Assembly (NCBI GenBank): GCA_002439165.1
Contig: DJTE01000039.1
Location: forward strand, 1 to 64,000
Length of the DNA stretch: 64,000 nt
Reading direction: 5' to 3'
DNA from: Chryseobacterium indologenes
Lineage (GTDB): Bacteria; Bacteroidota; Bacteroidia; Flavobacteriales; Weeksellaceae
In this document: positions 43,531-52,202 of the stretch, piece by piece
Position numbering within the stretch: position 1 is the stretch's first letter
How the letters are laid out: every line of letters begins with the position of its first letter
The notes under the pieces: model-generated
The model's input: the letters and a program-made list of their open reading frames with translations, nothing else
Database searches by the model: none
Told to the model about the DNA's origin: nothing
Made by a program: the position numbers and the translations under genes

Positions 43531-45090
43531 TTAATTGGAGAATTCTATCAGTTCTTCTTTTTTAGAATTGTAGATTCTGTATTCTAAATATTTAAAAGAA
43601 TCTCTTGGGATAATGGTTACCCATTTTTTGTATTTAATGAACCATTTCATCTGGATGCTTTTAATGCCTTTGGTAAGGTAGGCTTCCACGAACGGGTGTA
43701 CATGCAGGTAGATTTTTCCTTTTTCTTTCTGCAGGATACTTCTCAGGGTTTCTCCCATTCTTTCCACGATCACGATCGGAGCTACGATTTCTCCATCTTT
43801 GTTCGGGTTTTCTTCTTTGGTTTCGATCTGTTTTTCCGGGCGGTTTCTTTGACGGGTGATCTGGATCAGTCCGAATTTGCTCGGTGGAAGAATTTTATGA
43901 CGGGCTTTGTCGCGCTTCATTTCTTCTTTCAGGTGTTCATACAGATCTTTTCTGTGATCAGGATTGGGCATATCGATGAAGTCGATCACAATGATGCCTC
44001 CCATATCCCGGAGACGAAGCTGTCTGGCAATTTCTGTGGCTGCCATCTTGTTTACTTTCAGAGCATGCTCTTTGTTTACGGCTGTTCCGGTGGTGATGTT
44101 GTTTCCGGAGTTCACGTCTACCACATGAAGAGCCTCTGTGTGCTCAATAACGAGGTAAGCACCTTTTGAGCTTGGAATGTTTACGTGTTTTCCGAAACTC
44201 TGTTTGAGTTGTTTTTCAACATTGTAGTATTCCAGAAGAGGAATATGAGAATCATAAAACTGAACAATATTCTTTCTTTCCGGAGCGATAATCTCCAGAT
44301 AATTTTTCATTTCGGCTACCATCTGCTCATCATCACAGATGATATTGACGAAATCCTGATTGAAATTGTCTCTTAAAATAGCTGAAGCCTTGTCTTCTTC
44401 GCTTAAAACTTTGGACGGAACCTTATTTCGCTGGATATTTTTAAAAGTGCTTTCCCACTTCTGAATCAGCTGATTCATATCATTGTGGAGGTCTGCTACT
44501 TTTTTTCCTTCTGCGACGGTTCTGATAATTACCCCGAAGCCTTCAGGTTTAATACTGTCGATAAGGGTTCTCAGTCTTTCTTTCTCTTCCGAGGTTCTTA
44601 TTTTTTTAGAAATAGAAACTTTGTTGTCGAAAGGGATCAGAACCAGAAAACGCCCGGTAAGGGAAACCTGGGTAGAGATTCTCGGTCCTTTTGTAGATAT
44701 AGGTTCTTTAGTGATCTGAAGCAGAACCAGGTCATCTTTGGCAATGACTTTATCTACGGTTCCGTTTTTGTCTATTTCAGGCTGTATCTCAAAGTTTTTT
44801 AAGCTTGAAGTGCTTTGTTTTTTAGAAATCGTATCTTTTAAAAACTTTCTGTATGTAAGATACTGTGGTCCCAGATCCTGATAATGCAGGAATGCATCCT
44901 TGTCATATCCTATATTAACGAATGCGGCATTCAGATTGGGTGCCAGTTTTTTTACTCTTCCTATAAACAGATCTCCAACTATAAAATCGCTTTTGTCCTC
45001 TTGCTCATGAAGTTCACATAGTCTTCCGTCTTCCAGCAGTGCAATCTTTGTAAGATCATCTTCATGCGAAACGATTAGTTCTTTCTTCAT
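43531..45090 (-). CDS. rng: Rne/Rng-family ribonuclease
   Basis: A 519-residue ribonuclease E/G-type protein starting at MKKELIVSHE; a longer in-frame reading 53 codons upstream is not protein-like. An S1 domain covers about 33-115. The catalytic DNase-I-like domain has metal-binding aspartates Asp325 (VVDVNSG) and Asp370 (IVIDFIDM). The cysteine pair of the Zn-link that joins E. coli RNase E subunits is replaced by a charged stretch (KQIETKEENPNKDG). It cleaves single-stranded RNA 5' to structures in rRNA and mRNA maturation. There is no RNase E-type scaffold tail. Confidence 0.9.
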   Translation of the reverse strand: MKKELIVSHEDDLTKIALLEDGRLCELHEQEDKSDFIVGDLFIGRVKKLAPNLNAAFVNIGYDKDAFLHYQDLGPQYLTYRKFLKDTISKKQSTSSLKNFEIQPEIDKNGTVDKVIAKDDLVLLQITKEPISTKGPRISTQVSLTGRFLVLIPFDNKVSISKKIRTSEEKERLRTLIDSIKPEGFGVIIRTVAEGKKVADLHNDMNQLIQKWESTFKNIQRNKVPSKVLSEEDKASAILRDNFNQDFVNIICDDEQMVAEMKNYLEIIAPERKNIVQFYDSHIPLLEYYNVEKQLKQSFGKHVNIPSSKGAYLVIEHTEALHVVDVNSGNNITTGTAVNKEHALKVNKMAATEIARQLRLRDMGGIIVIDFIDMPNPDHRKDLYEHLKEEMKRDKARHKILPPSKFGLIQITRQRNRPEKQIETKEENPNKDGEIVAPIVIVERMGETLRSILQKEKGKIYLHVHPFVEAYLTKGIKSIQMKWFIKYKKWVTIIPRDSFKYLEYRIYNSKKEELIEFSN

Positions 45091-45325
45091 TTTTTCTAAT
45101 AATAAGGTTAAGATGATAGGAAACGGATCTGTTTTGGGCGGGTTATTGTTATAAAATAAATATAAGCATTTAGAATGGAAATCTTTATATTTTTTTCGAA
45201 AATACCGCAAACACTCTGTTTTCCTGAGGAATCTTATAGTTGCAAACAAAAATATAGTCGGTGAACTTTAAAAAAATAAAACCACCAACTATATTTATTA
45301 TATTGTAAATCTCAAGAAAAAGAGA

Positions 45326-45415
45326 TTATTTTTTCTTATGTCTGTTTGCTCTTCTTCTTTTCTTTCTCTTGTGAGTTGCAACCTTGTGTCTTTTTCTTTT
45401 CTTTCCGCTTGGCAT
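45326..45415 (-). CDS. 29-residue arginine/lysine-rich protein, probably ribosomal
   Basis: A tiny reading frame, MPSGKKRKRHKVATHKRKKR continuing to KKK, of 29 residues, of which about 20 are Lys, Arg or His. The start is ATG at 45415. It sits between the RNase G and HU genes. Proteins nearly identical to this occur in many Flavobacteriia; I recall them as a small ribosome-associated protein, and a Bacteroidota-specific large-subunit protein (bL38) has been reported, but I cannot confirm that this is the same one. The composition alone favours rRNA binding. Confidence 0.7.
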   Translation of the reverse strand: MPSGKKRKRHKVATHKRKKRRRANRHKKK

Positions 45416-45458
45416 AATTTTAATTTTTTAGTAACTAGTTAATATTCAGTTAATGTTC

Positions 45459-45749
45459 TTATTTTACTGCAACTTTTGTTTTTACTTTTTCTACAAAAGA
45501 TTTTGAAGGCTTGAAAGCCGGGATGTTGTGAGCAGGAATCTCAATTGCAGTGTTCTTAGAAATATTTCTTCCTGTTTTAGCAGCTCTTGTTTTAATGATA
45601 AAAGATCCAAACCCTCTCAGATAAACGTTATCTCCATTATACATAGAAGTTCTGATCTCCTGCATAAAAGCTTCTACAACTTTCTGTGTTTCATTCTTTT
45701 CTGTTCCCAACTTATTTGAGATGGTGTTTACCAATTCTGCCTTTGTCAT
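45459..45749 (-). CDS. HU-family DNA-binding protein
   Basis: A 96-residue HU/IHF-family protein. MTKAELVNTISNKLGTEKNE opens the helical dimerisation part, VYLRGFGSFIIKTRAAKTGRN is the beta arm base, and IPAHNIPAFKPSKSF closes the domain. It compacts and bends DNA as a dimer. It lies 43 bp upstream of the small basic protein gene on the same strand. Confidence 0.93.
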   Translation of the reverse strand: MTKAELVNTISNKLGTEKNETQKVVEAFMQEIRTSMYNGDNVYLRGFGSFIIKTRAAKTGRNISKNTAIEIPAHNIPAFKPSKSFVEKVKTKVAVK

Positions 45750-45887
45750 TTCCTTTTTTAATTTTAAATTTTAGGTGTGCAAATTTAGTTAAAAAAATTG
45801 AATACTAGCAAATTAGTGGCAAAATATTTTTATCAGAATGGTAGAGTTTTAATGTTTACGGTATATTAATATTATATTAAGTTATCC

Positions 45888-46559
45888 CTACATACTGGAA
45901 TTGTAGTAGCCATTCTCTACACAGAAGCGGATAAGGTGCAGCTTGGTTTTCAGTCCCAGTTTTTCTGTCAGCCTGTTGATATAGGTGTCTATCGTTCTGG
46001 TGCTCAGGTTCAGCTTTTCTCCGATCTCTTTATTACTGAATCCTTCGTAGCAGAATTTCATCAGCTGGATCTCGGTAGGGGTAAGCTCTTCCTGTCCTTT
46101 TTTCTGCCTTTCCATATAATCCTGTACCGCCAGTGGCTGCTGTTCCCATTCTTTGGAATAGGCTTCATAATCAAATTCTTCAGAGCTGGTACATCCTTTT
46201 ATAATATCCTTTATTGTGTTGCTTTTTTTCTGGCAGTAATAAATATTGGGGATTTTGGAAAGGATTTCCGCCATATCTTCCTGATAGGTGTTGGAATAGG
46301 TGATGATTGGCGTTTCAGTATTGTTTTTCCGGATGTATTTGATGGCTTCAATTCCGCTTAATACCGGCATAAACAGCTCAATGATGAACACATCCTCCTG
46401 TCTTCTGTAAATTCTGTTGACAAGCTCGTGCCCGTTGTTACAGTCATTCAGAAGCATGTAGAAAGGGTTCTCCATCAGCGTCTTGATCATGATCTTCTTA
46501 AAATAGAAATCACTGTCAGCTATGGAAAATCGCACAGTATTAGATAAAATTTTACTCAT
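45888..46559 (-). CDS. LuxR-type response regulator with Glu at the phospho-acceptor site (T6SS-linked)
   Basis: A 223-residue protein with a receiver domain and a LuxR HTH (about 150-215, LTPTEIQLMKFCYEGFSNKE). The acidic pair Asp15/Asp17 and the later conserved Lys are present, but the phosphorylated aspartate is replaced by Glu61 (VFIIELFMPVLSG). Such a change often mimics the active state. It is divergent from the T6SS genes with 180 bp between starts and shares a 12-bp element with the first of them (46573-46584 here), so it is the likely regulator of the T6SS cluster. There is no partner kinase nearby. Confidence 0.88.
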   Translation of the reverse strand: MSKILSNTVRFSIADSDFYFKKIMIKTLMENPFYMLLNDCNNGHELVNRIYRRQEDVFIIELFMPVLSGIEAIKYIRKNNTETPIITYSNTYQEDMAEILSKIPNIYYCQKKSNTIKDIIKGCTSSEEFDYEAYSKEWEQQPLAVQDYMERQKKGQEELTPTEIQLMKFCYEGFSNKEIGEKLNLSTRTIDTYINRLTEKLGLKTKLHLIRFCVENGYYNSSM

Positions 46560-46572
46560 CTTTTAATATCGA

Positions 46573-46726
46573 TTTGGCCTGTGATATTTAAAATTCAGAG
46601 GCCTAATTTATGAAAAACTTATTAAAGTGAAAATTAATCTTAATTTAATTCTGAACAGGACGAAATCCATGCTGGGAAAATACATCTTGTGCATAAAATT
46701 TTTTTTTTATATTTTCACAGGCCAAA
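46573..46726. promoter_or_regulatory. Identical 12-bp leader element in front of the regulator and the T6SS genes
   Basis: TCACAGGCCAAA lies exactly 13 nt before the ATG of the first T6SS gene (46715-46726), and the same 12 bp, in the regulator's own sense, lies exactly 13 nt before its ATG (46573-46584 on the minus strand). The identity, orientation and distance argue for a functional site in the promoter or 5' leader of both divergent transcripts. A binding site for the regulator or for an RNA-level control element would both fit. Confidence 0.6.
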
Positions 46727-46739
46727 CAAATCGCAAATT

Positions 46740-47270
46740 ATGTCTTCTACTCGGGAAAAAAAATTAAACAAATCAGACGTCAGAACGGGCATTTTGAAAT
46801 TTATACTTTCATTTGTTATTCTTTCTGTGGTGTCTTTTGTGTGTCTATTTCTCTTTTACAAGAGTTATGCTGTTCAAAAAGAAGGAATTGACAGGGACGA
46901 CCGTGAATATTCTGCTCTTATGGAAAAAAGTGATCAGCTCAAAAATGTTGTTGATGAAATTTATAGTGAAATGAGCCAGCACGATAAGGTCGTGAATGAC
47001 GGATTTCTCAGAACCAGCATTATGGATAAGATGAAAGACGTTAAAAACGTGATGGGTAAAGATAGTGCAGGAAGCTTTAAACACTATGCCGTTCTGATGA
47101 AACAGATCAATCCCATGCTTACACTCAAAAGAGATATCCTAAAGGCTGAAAATAAAAAGCAGGGAACATGGGCCGAGCTTCAGGACTGTATGGGAAAAAC
47201 AGGAGTCGTTGACAGGGAACTTCAAAAAGATCCCACAAGAAACTTCACAGGAGGTAAAAGAAGAAAATAA
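46740..47270 (+). CDS. T6SSiii membrane protein (TssO-like candidate)
   Basis: A 176-residue protein, starting at MSSTREKK rather than 17 codons upstream. It has one membrane helix (about residues 20-45) after a short basic N-terminus, and the rest is coiled-coil-rich and extracytoplasmic. It resembles the TssO-type proteins that, with TssN, TssP, TssQ and TssR, make up the envelope part of the Bacteroidota T6SSiii. Assignment rests mainly on size, topology and neighbours. The next gene encodes a protein of the same size and topology, 15 bp downstream. Confidence 0.6.
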   Translation: MSSTREKKLNKSDVRTGILKFILSFVILSVVSFVCLFLFYKSYAVQKEGIDRDDREYSALMEKSDQLKNVVDEIYSEMSQHDKVVNDGFLRTSIMDKMKDVKNVMGKDSAGSFKHYAVLMKQINPMLTLKRDILKAENKKQGTWAELQDCMGKTGVVDRELQKDPTRNFTGGKRRK

Positions 47271-47285
47271 ATAAAAAATAAAGTT

Positions 47286-47810
47286 ATGCAGGGACAAATC
47301 ACACTATCCAAAAAAGAAAGGCATTACCAGTTTTTTTATTTAATACTGATGCTTCTGGTTGCCATGATATTTCTCGGAATTATCTTTTTAAAAGGATTTA
47401 CTTCACCGTTTTCGGATGACAACATAATATCTATTCAGAAGCTTGAGAAAAAGAATGAGTTTGAGAAGGAACAAAAGCTTCTTCAACCCAGAATAGACAG
47501 TACCTATTCCATTATCAACAAAATGTCAGGTACAGCAGCTCCTGAGCCTTATATTGAAGAGGAAATTTCTATTGGAATTAATGATATAGGGAACCATTTT
47601 GAAGACGGAGTAACTGATCTCCGTAAGGAAGCCTATCCGCAGATCGTTAAATTCTATAAAATGTATTTTGATGATAAAAGAGCACTTTCTATTACTACGG
47701 AAACTAATCAGAAACTGGAAAAAGATTTGGCAGACTGCCAGATAGGATTCAAAAATAAACAGGGACGTCTTTATGACAGAAATGAACAGATAAGGAACAG
47801 AACCCAATAA
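47286..47810 (+). CDS. tssO: T6SSiii membrane protein TssO
   Basis: A 174-residue single-pass membrane protein. A short cytoplasmic N-terminus (TLSKKERHYQFFYLILMLLV) leads into a helix (about 17-38) and a charged coiled-coil domain outside. The opening matches my recollection of the T6SS TssO family of Flavobacterium and Bacteroides. TssO helps anchor the contractile apparatus in the envelope. It is second in the operon with a 15-bp gap before and 46 bp after. Confidence 0.7.
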   Translation: MQGQITLSKKERHYQFFYLILMLLVAMIFLGIIFLKGFTSPFSDDNIISIQKLEKKNEFEKEQKLLQPRIDSTYSIINKMSGTAAPEPYIEEEISIGINDIGNHFEDGVTDLRKEAYPQIVKFYKMYFDDKRALSITTETNQKLEKDLADCQIGFKNKQGRLYDRNEQIRNRTQ

Positions 47811-47856
47811 GCCAATCAATAAATATTAAAAAAATAAAACACATCAATCACTAACT

Positions 47857-48759
47857 ATGAATTATTTTCAAAAAAACAAAAAGAACATTATAATTGGTGT
47901 TATAGCATCCATGCTGGTTGCCGCACTTGTTGCATTGTGGCTTCAGAAGAAAGTGATCCACTCTTCCGATGAGATTCGTGGAGTCGTTTATCCTTCCACT
48001 TTGTTCATAGGAGATACCCTTTCATTCGATGATAATACCCAATTTGCCAAAACCAAAAAATGGATGTTCGGCGATGGGACTACTTCAGACAAAAGTAAAG
48101 GGATTCATTTCTATAATAAATCAGGATATTACACGGTAAGTTTAATTGTGGATAACAAGTACTCGAAATCTTTCCAGATAATGGTAAGGGAAAGGCCAAT
48201 GAGAACGGATACCATAAAGATGGAAACAACTATTGAAGCACCTCTCCAAGCCATGCAGAATGTACCGGTACAGTTCCGGGCGGTGTCTGATGCAAACAAG
48301 TTTGAATGGAGATTTGGAGAAAGCGGAGGAGTAGACGCCAGAGAAAAATTTGCTATTTACACTTTTAAACAGCCGGGTGAATATAAAGTGGCCCTGTTAA
48401 CGGAAGAAAGCAAGGATCCTATTTATCATACCATTAAAATCCTTCCTGAGTATAACTCATTGAATGATGTATTGCCTGTAGAGGATGCTTACGCAAAAGT
48501 GGATAACAACTTCAAATACCACCTTCAGCAGATTGCCAACGGAAAAGATTTCAATATGCATTACAACTACCTGCTGAAAACTTACCTGTGTAACAATGAG
48601 AACTCAGTGGTAAAAGTAAATGACAGTAAAGTGAATAATTTCTACATGTACTGTGCAGGACTTCAGTTTGATAAAAACGTAGTGATCCAGACTGTAAAAG
48701 TGAATTTTGACGATACACAGACCTGTGTAACCAAAGTAGATATCAACCAAAGCAAATAA
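47857..48759 (+). CDS. tssP: T6SSiii PKD-domain protein (TssP candidate)
   Basis: A 300-residue protein with one N-terminal membrane helix (about 12-30) and a PKD domain (about 48-105, KWMFGDGTTSDKSKGIHFYN). A second similar beta-sandwich (about 130-195, FEWRFGESGGVD) follows, then an alpha/beta C-terminus. PKD folds mediate protein contacts in the periplasm. Its place between TssO and TssR suggests the TssP envelope component, though the name is inferred from gene order and not checked. Confidence 0.65.
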   Translation: MNYFQKNKKNIIIGVIASMLVAALVALWLQKKVIHSSDEIRGVVYPSTLFIGDTLSFDDNTQFAKTKKWMFGDGTTSDKSKGIHFYNKSGYYTVSLIVDNKYSKSFQIMVRERPMRTDTIKMETTIEAPLQAMQNVPVQFRAVSDANKFEWRFGESGGVDAREKFAIYTFKQPGEYKVALLTEESKDPIYHTIKILPEYNSLNDVLPVEDAYAKVDNNFKYHLQQIANGKDFNMHYNYLLKTYLCNNENSVVKVNDSKVNNFYMYCAGLQFDKNVVIQTVKVNFDDTQTCVTKVDINQSK

Positions 48760-48807
48760 TATTCTCCGGGATCGCCGGATGCGCCAATCATAAAAAGATA
48801 AAATAGG

Positions 48808-51207
48808 ATGAAAAATAAATTTCCTCTAGCAGCATATTATATAGGATTATCAGTGTTATTAGCGAGCTGTCAGGTGAAGCTGCCGTCTAAAAGAACCCCT
48901 GAACCGTCACAGTACGGGCAGGTAGACAATTCGCCGGTGGTAAACGGATACCCTAAAAAATCGGTTCCATGGATCGTTATTTCCGACCGCTCAAGAAATA
49001 CTGCCTATCTCGATAAGGATGACGAGAAGTCTTATAAAGAAGTTAAATTCCTGGAACCTCTGATGGTCCTGAAGCACAGAGACGGAATGGTAAAAGTAGC
49101 GGAATACGTTCCGGATGCCTTAATGAAAAAGGTTTCATCAAAATCCATTAAAACATATGGATGGATTTCCGAATCAGACCTTCTTTTATGGAACAGCTCA
49201 TTAAAAAGTGAAAAAACCGGTTATCCGGTAAGAGTAGCCGTGGTTCCGAATAACAGCGATGTGATCAGAAGTGCCGAAAGATATTACAAGAATGACTCCA
49301 TCATGGTGTTCAACTCTCCAAGCCTTATAGAAAATGCTAAAGCCAAAATCCCGAACGGGCAGATGGTATATGTGTACAAACAGGCAGAAAACAACAGAAG
49401 ATTCCTGGTAGGTAAAAAACCGTCCATCGATATAGACAGTATCAGTACCAACCTGTATGGCTGGGTAGATGCCAATGTGATCTCAACCTGGGGAGAACGT
49501 TCCGCCATTAAACTCAAAAATGATGCAGGATATAACGATACTACTTTAGGGGTGCGGGAAGGCTATCCGGGAGGGGTAAATACTGAAAACAGAACAGCCA
49601 TTCTTCTGACAGATGCCAGCAAAAGAACACCACTTGAGAATATTTATCCCGTAAACCTGGCATTGGATGAGGCTCCAGCCCCTGATTCCAAAACAAAATA
49701 TTTTACCAATATCCTGGATTACAGCAAGAATTATGTATTTAATGTTTTAGGAGATAAAATTTATTTTGACCGGTATAAAGAAATTACAGAGAGAGATAAA
49801 AACATCAATATTGTTTTTGCGTTGGATATAAGTGCTCCCAATGCACCGTACGCTCCCATAGTAAAATCATTGCTTCAGGATCTGCAGCTTAGATTTGAGA
49901 CCCCTTCCTATTTCAATACAATAAAATATGGCGTTGTTTTATATAAAAATAACCCATGCGGAAACAATGTAGCTGTTTCAAGCCTGAATACAGACTACAA
50001 CAAGATCACAAAATTTATTGATGAGAAGACGAATGAAATGAACTGTGTGAGCAACAGTGGTTACCAGCCGGTAGGAGAAGCACTTTCCGCAGCAGGAAAC
50101 CTTCTTTCCAATGTGCCGGATGAAACGAATATTGTGATCACCGTAGGAACGTCATCCAATCAGAACGGAAATATGTATGGTGTTATCAGTTCACTTTCGC
50201 AGGCTCAGGCTAGACTTATCATGTTCCAGACCAGCGCAAGATCATCCGATAATTACAATGATTTTGTATTGATGTCGGAAAATGTGGTAACCAATACGGC
50301 AAAAAATATAGCCGAACTTAAAAAGCAGAAGATCGTTAAGCAGAATGACGTTCTTACTAAGAATAATTTTAGCCTGATAGAAGGGGATGCAGGATTCTTC
50401 TCATTAGATTATCCTAAACAGAGTATGTCCCAGGGATTTGTGATCTTCCCTAAAAAAGGAGAAATTGCAACACCCGGATATCTTAAAAAATCTGTGGACA
50501 GCCTTATTGCACAGGTCGTTTTAGATAACCAGACAATTGACAAGTCTCTTAACGAATATTTCCATTCTTCTGTGGGAGCCGGAAATACAGATGTAGACCT
50601 GAAATATAAATATCTGTATCCTGGACTTACCAATCCTGTTTCTGCCGGAATTGCCGCACAGCTGATCAACTACGGGAACCCATTCCTGGTGAAAGGACAT
50701 ATACCGAAAGACCTGAAAGAATTTAAACCCGGACATGAGAAAGGAATTCTGATCTCTGAAACGGAATTCGATAACCTGAAGAATTTCTATACGGAAGTAT
50801 ATCAGAAAACAGAGGCAGGCAGACAGGATTTCAATAAAGGAAGAGCAATCAGAGAGTATATAAAACTGTTGAAGAAATATAACCCTACGATCAAATTCCT
50901 GGATAAAGGAGATCTTTACGAAAAATCAATGGCCTATGCCGTTGGTCTGAGTACAGGGTTCGATCTTTCCGAAGAAGAGCTTATGGCTAAATTTAATCTG
51001 AGAGGCTGGAAAAAATCCAAAGATATTTCCAACGAACTGGTGAAAAACTATTTCCATAATTATAAGAAGCTTGCAGACAGAATGCTTTCCTACAGAAAAC
51101 ATCCTGCTGTGAAGATCGAACAGAACGGGCAGACGTTTTACTGGCTGAACGAATACTTTATGCCGACGATGCAGGAAACAGAAGCACCGGAATATACCAA
51201 ACATTAA
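48808..51207 (+). CDS. tssR: T6SSiii lipoprotein TssR
   Basis: A 799-residue lipoprotein (lipobox LLASC, Cys21). The N-terminal half has SH3-like repeats (for example GWISESDLLLW, GWVDANVIS), and the centre is a von Willebrand A-like domain (about 330-500, NINIVFALDISAPNAPYAPI). The C-terminus is helical. This matches TssR of the Bacteroidota T6SSiii, an outer-membrane-anchored component. It ends the structural-gene run and is followed by a strong terminator. The sheath, baseplate and ClpV genes are not in this window. Confidence 0.8.
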   Translation: MKNKFPLAAYYIGLSVLLASCQVKLPSKRTPEPSQYGQVDNSPVVNGYPKKSVPWIVISDRSRNTAYLDKDDEKSYKEVKFLEPLMVLKHRDGMVKVAEYVPDALMKKVSSKSIKTYGWISESDLLLWNSSLKSEKTGYPVRVAVVPNNSDVIRSAERYYKNDSIMVFNSPSLIENAKAKIPNGQMVYVYKQAENNRRFLVGKKPSIDIDSISTNLYGWVDANVISTWGERSAIKLKNDAGYNDTTLGVREGYPGGVNTENRTAILLTDASKRTPLENIYPVNLALDEAPAPDSKTKYFTNILDYSKNYVFNVLGDKIYFDRYKEITERDKNINIVFALDISAPNAPYAPIVKSLLQDLQLRFETPSYFNTIKYGVVLYKNNPCGNNVAVSSLNTDYNKITKFIDEKTNEMNCVSNSGYQPVGEALSAAGNLLSNVPDETNIVITVGTSSNQNGNMYGVISSLSQAQARLIMFQTSARSSDNYNDFVLMSENVVTNTAKNIAELKKQKIVKQNDVLTKNNFSLIEGDAGFFSLDYPKQSMSQGFVIFPKKGEIATPGYLKKSVDSLIAQVVLDNQTIDKSLNEYFHSSVGAGNTDVDLKYKYLYPGLTNPVSAGIAAQLINYGNPFLVKGHIPKDLKEFKPGHEKGILISETEFDNLKNFYTEVYQKTEAGRQDFNKGRAIREYIKLLKKYNPTIKFLDKGDLYEKSMAYAVGLSTGFDLSEEELMAKFNLRGWKKSKDISNELVKNYFHNYKKLADRMLSYRKHPAVKIEQNGQTFYWLNEYFMPTMQETEAPEYTKH

Positions 51208-51228
51208 TCAGAATTTGTTGATCATTAT

Positions 51229-51256
51229 AAAAGCGGAAGTTTGTACTTCTGCTTTT
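51229..51256 (+). terminator. Terminator after tssR
   Basis: AAAAGCGGAAGT (51229-51240), loop TTGT, ACTTCTGCTTTT (51245-51256), then T-rich sequence. One G-T wobble. Confidence 0.85.
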
Positions 51257-51474
51257 TTATTTGGTATTCAAAATGAATTTAGCTGGCATCCGGAATGAAA
51301 AATTCAGGGCTCTTACCACCGGATATTTTAAGACCATTATCATTCCCGGAAAAATGCATGAAATCCCGTTTTATTTCTCAATTGAGTGTAAAATATCTCT
51401 GTTTATCAGGGCTTGTAAGCTTATGGGAAATCTTCTGATGATAGGCTTTAAAGACTGTTTTTAAATCCAGTATC

Positions 51475-51565
51475 GTAGAATTACTACAAAAAGTCGTAGA
51501 ACTACTACAATTTTTCAGATTTATAATGAAAAGCTTTTTTTTAAAAAAAGGACGTTTTATATTTG
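51475..51565 (+). promoter_or_regulatory. tssD promoter with paired GTAGAAnTACTAC sites
   Basis: GTAGAATTACTAC (51475-51487) and GTAGAACTACTAC (51496-51508) are 21 bp apart start to start, two helical turns. A -7-like TATATTTG lies at 51558-51565, 53 bp before the ATG, with no good -33 TTTG. The layout suggests activation by a dimeric or paired regulator. The same arrangement precedes the second tssD. A 67-codon frame at 51261-51464 is not convincing as a gene, so the 411-bp gap holds a terminator and this promoter. Confidence 0.65.
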
Positions 51566-51618
51566 CTCAACAATCAATCACCAAATCACAAAATATTAAC
51601 GATTAAAATTTACAAATC

Positions 51619-52023
51619 ATGGCAGCAAATTCAAGAGGAATTTTAAAATTCAACGGAGGAGAAGGTCAGAAACTTTTAAAGCTGAATTACAGCGTATCAA
51701 GAACTACGGACGTTTCAGGACGTGTAGCATCAGACCCATCCAATGCACTTATCAAAATTACAGTTGAAGCTACTGAAAAATCAGACATCCTTGAAAGCTT
51801 ATTAAATGGAAAATATAAGCCTACAACAGGAGAGGTTACTTTCAATAAGTCTCACGAAGAAGGTACACTCATCACTCTGAACTGGACGAACGGATACGTG
51901 ATCCAGCATCAGGTGGAGTTCGATGCAATCGATGAGAACAGTATGCTGATCAGCTTTGTAGTAAGTGCGGAAACTATCGACTACGGAGGTTCTAAGTACG
52001 ATGGAATATGGCCGGGTGCTTAA
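51619..52023 (+). CDS. tssD: T6SSiii tube protein TssD (Hcp), copy 1
   Basis: A 134-residue TssD/Hcp-type protein of the Bacteroidota T6SSiii. The beta-rich fold stacks as hexamers to form the inner tube that carries effectors. It has no signal peptide. The protein is identical to copy 2 at 56802; the two genes differ only by about nine silent bases. It opens a cargo module (tssD, vgrG, effector, immunity lipoprotein) and has its own terminator 30 bp after the stop codon, so it can be made in large excess. Confidence 0.9.
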   Translation: MAANSRGILKFNGGEGQKLLKLNYSVSRTTDVSGRVASDPSNALIKITVEATEKSDILESLLNGKYKPTTGEVTFNKSHEEGTLITLNWTNGYVIQHQVEFDAIDENSMLISFVVSAETIDYGGSKYDGIWPGA

Positions 52024-52052
52024 TTTTACACTATTACACATCAACATTCATA

Positions 52053-52086
52053 AAAAAAGACTGTCCCAATAAAGACGGTCTTTTTT
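52053..52086 (+). terminator. Terminator after tssD copy 1
   Basis: AAAAAAGACTGT (52053-52064) pairs with ACGGTCTTTTTT (52075-52086), with one G-T wobble. Confidence 0.8.
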
Positions 52087-52202
52087 GCCTGGGATGATCT
52101 ATTCTATATTGGTTACATAAAAAATAGACAAATAACCTGCCGGAAATTAATGGTCCGGATGATTTTTTTTATTAACTTTAATATATTCAAACACAACGAA
52201 AT

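Noticed and set aside
45091..45249. 53-residue N-terminal extension of RNase G
   Set aside because: The sequence is AT-driven and unlike the family; MKKELIVSHE is the normal start.
51261..51464. 67-residue frame between tssR and tssD
   Set aside because: It begins immediately after a terminator, has no recognisable features, and has no counterpart before the second tssD.
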